Positions 50,906-54,804 of a stretch of 54,804 nt of DNA are shown here, one piece after another (within the stretch, counting starts at the first letter, position 1; every line of letters begins with the position of its first letter). Origin of the DNA: Flavobacteriaceae bacterium CG2_30_34_30 (lineage in GTDB: Bacteria > Bacteroidota > Bacteroidia > Flavobacteriales > Flavobacteriaceae); contig MNYN01000054.1 in the NCBI GenBank assembly GCA_001873105.1, positions 1-54,804 of the forward strand, in the 5' to 3' direction. The notes under the pieces were generated by a model. That model had not been told where the DNA came from and made no database searches. It saw nothing but the letters and a program-made list of their open reading frames with translations. A program made the position numbers and the translations under genes.

Positions 50906-50940
50906 TAAAAAAGCCTTCAAGATATTCCTTGAAGGCTTAT
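50906..50940 (-). terminator. Rho-independent terminator (bidirectional)
   Basis: AAGCCTTCAAG (50911-50921) and CTTGAAGGCTT (50928-50938) pair perfectly over 11 bp with a 6-base loop; A-tract on the left and TTATTAAAAA on the right. It mainly ends the DUF5689 gene on the minus strand, 32 bases after its stop. Confidence 0.85.
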
Positions 50941-50969
50941 TAAAAATCATCTAAGTTTAAGAGGATTAA

Positions 50970-52391
50970 TTATTGTGCATTAATAACAATTTCGTCTAAT
51001 TCATAAGTGCCATCAAAAGCAGCTTGTCCACTACCGGTGTATTTGAAGGCAAAGTAGCCGTTTGCTTGTATGCAAGATAAATCTACAATGCCCGAGAAAA
51101 TCCAGTCAGGAAAAGGAGTACTGTCTTGCACAAGAGTTGCATCGCTTAATTGATCCCAAGTAGCACTAGTGATGTTTGCAGGAACTCCGTCCCAATCGCT
51201 TGAGAATAAAACTTCCATTTCACTACCATCGGAAAAACTATTAGAAGTTTTAAACTGTATAGTAGCTGCTGTAGCAGTGCTTAAAGGAATTTGTGGAGTA
51301 ACCAACCACGAAATGGTAGATGCATCTCCAGAGTTAAAAGAACCACATCTAGCAGAAATACCTAAAGATGCGTTAGAACCAGTATCTACATAAGCTTCCC
51401 AAGGTTTAGTGCCTGCTTGAATAAAGTTTGTCCATCCATTTCCTGAAATAGGTGAATTTACACTTTGTGTTTCGAAGTTATCAGAAAATAACACTTGCGC
51501 ACCTGCAGTGGTTGCCAATCCACAATTTACTTCGGTAGGATCGCAACGTTCTGTGTTGTCAAAATTAATTCCGGCAGGAGAATTCAAATAAAAGGTAAAA
51601 AAATCATCAAAGAAATCTCTTGTTAAAATAACATCTAATGAGCCTCTTTCTTTTGGCAATCGAAGTCCTTTAAAGCTAGCAAAAGTGCTGGTACTTAAAA
51701 TAGAAGAAGATCCTGATGCACAACTTTCTACAATACGCTCACCATCAAATTGATCTAATGGTTCTGCAGCGAAAGTTTTTGGAGTGTCTATTAAAACGTC
51801 ATTGCGGTTAAATTGTACATCGGTTAAACGAATAAATAAGTTGGTTTTATCCAAAGTAAAATTTTCAATTGCTAGGGGAAGGGGAACAATTTCAGCTACA
51901 GTATTTGAACGAAGAATAAATTTTTCACGTTCCGGAAAGGGAATTCGTGCTACACTGTTTCCATCTCTTACGCCTAGAGCAAGGACTCCGTTAGAAGTTC
52001 CTACAGTTAGTCCGTCTAGTTGGATAAATACTTTTCTACCCACTTCATAAGAAACAAATAAAGGACTTACATCTACAAGAACTTTTATGCCTCTAGTTGG
52101 ATTTTCCGGCAAGTCTTGAACAATTATTTGTTTAAAAAAGTTGCCACCTTCATCGCTTGAAACAACATATCCTTGTATATATTTTCCGGTTTCGCTAAAA
52201 GTAACTACAGGCTCAGAAGATTGTGCTAAAATACCTGCTACGGCAGATATTTCTATGATATCGCTAGCACTGATGTCTGGCTCGTCAAAATTAAGGTTTG
52301 GTGTGTCAAAATCGTCGTCTTTTACACAAGAGGTCAACACTACAAAAGCTATAAGTAGTGTGAATATTTTATTTAATTGAAATGTTTTCAT
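50970..52391 (-). CDS. DUF5689 domain surface lipoprotein with choice-of-anchor J domain
   Basis: 473 residues. Lipoprotein signal ending at Cys22 (LTSC-VKDDDFDTP); the acidic run right after the Cys fits the Bacteroidota lipoprotein export signal, so it should be surface-exposed. Residues about 45-285 are DUF5689: ISASDIIEISAVAGILAQSSEPVVTFSETGKYIQGYVVSSDEGGNFFKQIIVQDLPENPTRGIKVLVDVSPLFVSYEVGRKVFIQLDGL, an OB-like fold domain. The C-terminal half (FSDNFETQSVNSPISGNGWTNFIQAGTKPWEAYVDTGSNAS) is a choice-of-anchor J/DUF5017-type beta-sandwich, ended by DEIVINAQ. Lies 25 bases after the TonB receptor gene; the pair is common in flavobacteria as a nutrient-capture unit. Confidence 0.88.
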   Translation of the reverse strand: MKTFQLNKIFTLLIAFVVLTSCVKDDDFDTPNLNFDEPDISASDIIEISAVAGILAQSSEPVVTFSETGKYIQGYVVSSDEGGNFFKQIIVQDLPENPTRGIKVLVDVSPLFVSYEVGRKVFIQLDGLTVGTSNGVLALGVRDGNSVARIPFPEREKFILRSNTVAEIVPLPLAIENFTLDKTNLFIRLTDVQFNRNDVLIDTPKTFAAEPLDQFDGERIVESCASGSSSILSTSTFASFKGLRLPKERGSLDVILTRDFFDDFFTFYLNSPAGINFDNTERCDPTEVNCGLATTAGAQVLFSDNFETQSVNSPISGNGWTNFIQAGTKPWEAYVDTGSNASLGISARCGSFNSGDASTISWLVTPQIPLSTATAATIQFKTSNSFSDGSEMEVLFSSDWDGVPANITSATWDQLSDATLVQDSTPFPDWIFSGIVDLSCIQANGYFAFKYTGSGQAAFDGTYELDEIVINAQ

Positions 52392-52416
52392 GGTTATTTA
52401 TTTATAGTGTTTTTTA

Positions 52417-54804
52417 TTAAAATCTAAAATAGGCATTTACATAATAGGTTCTTCCAAACCCGGAGAAATATCTCGAGCCGAAAACAGGTGTATCTCTAGC
52501 GGCATCTTCAGATACTTTTCTAAAATCTGCATTTCTAGAATCTTCAAAACCGCCGGTTTTGAATTCTTGGTTAAATACATTATTTACAGTGGCAAAAAAA
52601 CCTACAAAATAATTGTCTATTTTCCAAGATTTTCCTCCTACCAAATTGAATATATAATAATCGCCAAAATCTTCTTGTTGTAATAATTGTCTGGCAACAT
52701 TTTCATCATAATCATTAAATGGAAGTCCATCGGTATCGGTTGTAAATGCATCGGTTCTTCTTAATTTACTGATATTTATGTAGGCATCTGAAAAATAGTT
52801 TGCCGTTGCCCCTACCCACCAAAAATCTGGGTCGCGGTATTCAAACCCAAATTGATAGGCTCGTTCAGGCCCTCCGGAAAGATGAAAATCTTTTAATTTA
52901 GCGGTTCCATCACCATAAGTTACTTGTCCGTCAAAAGCATCACTGGTGTAATATACATTCGGATTGTTATTGTAGGTATATTGACCTACAGATGCAGCGG
53001 CTTTTAATTTGATGGTTGGGGTAACTTGGGCTTCTATGCCAAGTTCACCACCAAAATGTAATTTTTCAATTCCGGTAGTTATTTCTTGTACAAAAGCATT
53101 GTTGTTATCAGCACCTTGACCTTGTAAGGATTGTGTAAAGAAAAAACCAATTTCAGTTGCGTCTTGTGCATTCACATAAAAACCGGTTAATCTTGCTTTT
53201 ATAATTGGAGAACGAAAAATATAACTTGCGTCTAACGATTGGTATTTTTCGCTATCTAATCCAATAACCACATCATTATTTTGTCGTGCATTAGAAAAGG
53301 AATTTCTGATTCCGGGTGCTTTCGTGATGTAACCGGCATTTAAATCGAAAAGATGACGTCCGGTAAGTTTATAGGTAAAACCTCCTTTAACACCATAATC
53401 TGTAAAACTCAATTCTTCACTTTTCCCAAAAGAGCGATTCCCCGGATAGTTTCCGTTTTCATATAAACCGTCTCTTTGATACTTGGTTTGTGATGCTTCA
53501 GCAGCAACGTAAAAATCTATTTTGCTATACTTAAATTGTGCTTGAGCAAAACCACCGTAAACGGTTGCTTCTATTTCATAATTGTATTTGTAACGATCAC
53601 CTTCGCCTACAATTCTGTTTCTGTTTCTTAAATCGCTTTGCGCTAAATCCTCAGCAAAAACATCCGGGCCATCTTCAGCAAAGGAATCGATGTCTAAATA
53701 TCCTGTTCCGCCTAAAAGATCTTTTAGGTTAGCAAAGTTTTCACTTTTTAATCCTCTGTAATTTAAACCGGCATTTAGCACAATATTATCTGTAATTTGA
53801 GAGCTTAAAATAGAGTTTGCACTTATTTGTTTATCGTCTATACGGTCTTCTTGAATAGCATAAACAGCATTTTTGCCTTCACCGGCAGCAATTTGATTTG
53901 CTCTATAAAGTGCTTCCCAGTCATATTGACCATTATTTAAAAATTCTTCTTGTGCCAGAAAAGCATTTTGGAAGTCAAATGCAGTTGGATTTGGATCTCT
54001 TAAAAAATAACTTGGCAATCTTTGGTAATAGTTTGGATCTGCGTTTCTTGCACCTCCCACAAAGGTTTCTTGACCATTTAATGTGTATAAAGTGGTTCCG
54101 TTATTGTCAATGCGGGTGTTTCCAATTTTTCCGAGTTGATATCCTACATTAGTATTCAATCTGGTTTTGTCGGAAATTGTCCAGTTGTGGTTCAACATAA
54201 AAACCGGCTCTTCTATTTTCCTAATTCGGGAATTTCTAATATCACCATCTTGTCTTCCCCAATAAGGATTATAATCGTTTCCTTTTAAATCTAAAACTTC
54301 TTGTGTTAGAGCAGTAGAACGACCTCTTCTGTTAGGGGTGTAAAAGGCAGTAAAGTTTAAACTATGGTTAGGGTTAATTATTTTTTCAACAGAAGCAAAA
54401 AAGGAATTTGCATCATAAAGGGTACCCTCAATAAAACCACCATTTCCATATCTTCTAGAAGCTAAAACCGAATAGGCCCAACCATTTGCATCGACACCGG
54501 AGTTATAAGAAACCATAACACGACCTTCATAAGTTCTGTCAGAAGCGGCATAAGAAACCTGACCGCCTGAACGGTACTGGGAAGCTCGCATAATGATGTT
54601 TGTCGTGCCTGCAATATCACCAAAAGCGTAATCATTAGGAGTTAAACCCATAGAAAAATCTCTATTTCTTTGAGCATCGTTTAAACCGCCCCAATCAGAC
54701 CATTGCGGTCTGCCGTCAAATTGTTTGTTCATTTCAAGACCATTGATGAGTACTTTTCCGCTGGAATTATCGAGTCCTCTTGGTCTGAAGAAGGTTGCAC
54801 TAAA
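52417..54804 (-). CDS. TonB-dependent outer membrane receptor, 3' part (5' end outside window)
   Basis: The frame is open to the end of the window (FSATFFRPRGLDNSSGKVLINGLEM before the in-frame Met at 54732), so at least 795 C-terminal residues are present and the start lies beyond 54804. The first residues seen are the TonB plug; the rest is a 22-strand barrel with many aromatic girdle residues and FNQEFKTGGFEDSRNADF near the end. It ends in an aromatic strand (FGRTYYVNAYFRF) with terminal Phe, as needed for BAM insertion. CarboxypepD_reg-like and signal peptide regions would be upstream. Substrate unknown; the DUF5689 lipoprotein downstream is the likely partner, capping the receptor on the cell surface. 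Confidence 0.9.
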   Translation of the reverse strand, partial: FSATFFRPRGLDNSSGKVLINGLEMNKQFDGRPQWSDWGGLNDAQRNRDFSMGLTPNDYAFGDIAGTTNIIMRASQYRSGGQVSYAASDRTYEGRVMVSYNSGVDANGWAYSVLASRRYGNGGFIEGTLYDANSFFASVEKIINPNHSLNFTAFYTPNRRGRSTALTQEVLDLKGNDYNPYWGRQDGDIRNSRIRKIEEPVFMLNHNWTISDKTRLNTNVGYQLGKIGNTRIDNNGTTLYTLNGQETFVGGARNADPNYYQRLPSYFLRDPNPTAFDFQNAFLAQEEFLNNGQYDWEALYRANQIAAGEGKNAVYAIQEDRIDDKQISANSILSSQITDNIVLNAGLNYRGLKSENFANLKDLLGGTGYLDIDSFAEDGPDVFAEDLAQSDLRNRNRIVGEGDRYKYNYEIEATVYGGFAQAQFKYSKIDFYVAAEASQTKYQRDGLYENGNYPGNRSFGKSEELSFTDYGVKGGFTYKLTGRHLFDLNAGYITKAPGIRNSFSNARQNNDVVIGLDSEKYQSLDASYIFRSPIIKARLTGFYVNAQDATEIGFFFTQSLQGQGADNNNAFVQEITTGIEKLHFGGELGIEAQVTPTIKLKAAASVGQYTYNNNPNVYYTSDAFDGQVTYGDGTAKLKDFHLSGGPERAYQFGFEYRDPDFWWVGATANYFSDAYINISKLRRTDAFTTDTDGLPFNDYDENVARQLLQQEDFGDYYIFNLVGGKSWKIDNYFVGFFATVNNVFNQEFKTGGFEDSRNADFRKVSEDAARDTPVFGSRYFSGFGRTYYVNAYFRF

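Overview
The window is about 55 kb of AT-rich chromosome from a member of the Bacteroidota, almost certainly family Flavobacteriaceae. Evidence for this: type IX secretion (T9SS) substrates with gliding-motility-type (CHU_C, type B) C-termini, a PorP/SprF protein, a DUF5689 lipoprotein beside a TonB-dependent receptor, a short-chain L-threonine dehydrogenase, promoters of the TTG-N19-TAnnTTTG type, weak Shine-Dalgarno sequences, and several palindromic intergenic repeats of the kind seen in this phylum.

Layout. 1-7.5 kb: the 3' end of an ABC-2 permease gene, then a tolC-hlyD-RND efflux operon that ends in a small PII-like protein and a DUF2892 membrane protein. A 16-bp palindrome lies just upstream of the operon's likely -7 box. 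7.6-8.5 kb: a DUF1778/GNAT (TacAT-like) toxin-antitoxin pair behind a near-perfect 21-bp palindrome. 8.6-14.1 kb: a nitroreductase, a degenerate-looking short ORF, a 598-aa protein of unknown function with nitronate-monooxygenase-like motifs and an FNR-like palindrome upstream, tRNA-Asn and tRNA-Arg, and a tdh/2-keto-4-pentenoate-hydratase-like operon. 14.2-20.7 kb: two lipoproteins, an M13 metallopeptidase, an SDR epimerase and a membrane M28 aminopeptidase. 20.9-21.5 kb: a fossil of an IS66 transposase. 21.8-25.5 kb: an FAD oxidoreductase plus truncated haemoglobin operon next to an unusual DUF4242/cyclase-like/AraC regulator, and a CBS protein.

25.5-29.1 kb: small proteins, ssb behind a 10-bp-phased repeat, and recQ. 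29.1-34.3 kb: an FG-GAP protein, a membrane-anchored GltB-like FMN protein and a peroxiredoxin/DUF2062/membrane-protein operon. 34.6-39.1 kb: tex and metG; metG carries an in-frame palindromic insertion. 39.2-42.3 kb: a lipoprotein, an LD-carboxypeptidase, a repeat-rich gap and hflX. 42.4-50.2 kb: a four-gene surface cluster of two T9SS type-B adhesin-like proteins, PorP/SprF and a TPR/PD40/OmpA protein. 50.3-54.8 kb: a GNAT acetyltransferase, then a DUF5689 lipoprotein downstream of a TonB-dependent receptor that runs off the window.

Most of the window is ordinary flavobacterial chromosome. The most unusual items are the in-frame palindrome in metG, the three-part AraC regulator next to the haemoglobin operon, the helically phased repeat upstream of ssb, and the 598-aa orphan with its FNR-like site. 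I did not find a clearly new multi-gene defence or mobile system. All function calls rest on reading motifs by eye; no database search was run.
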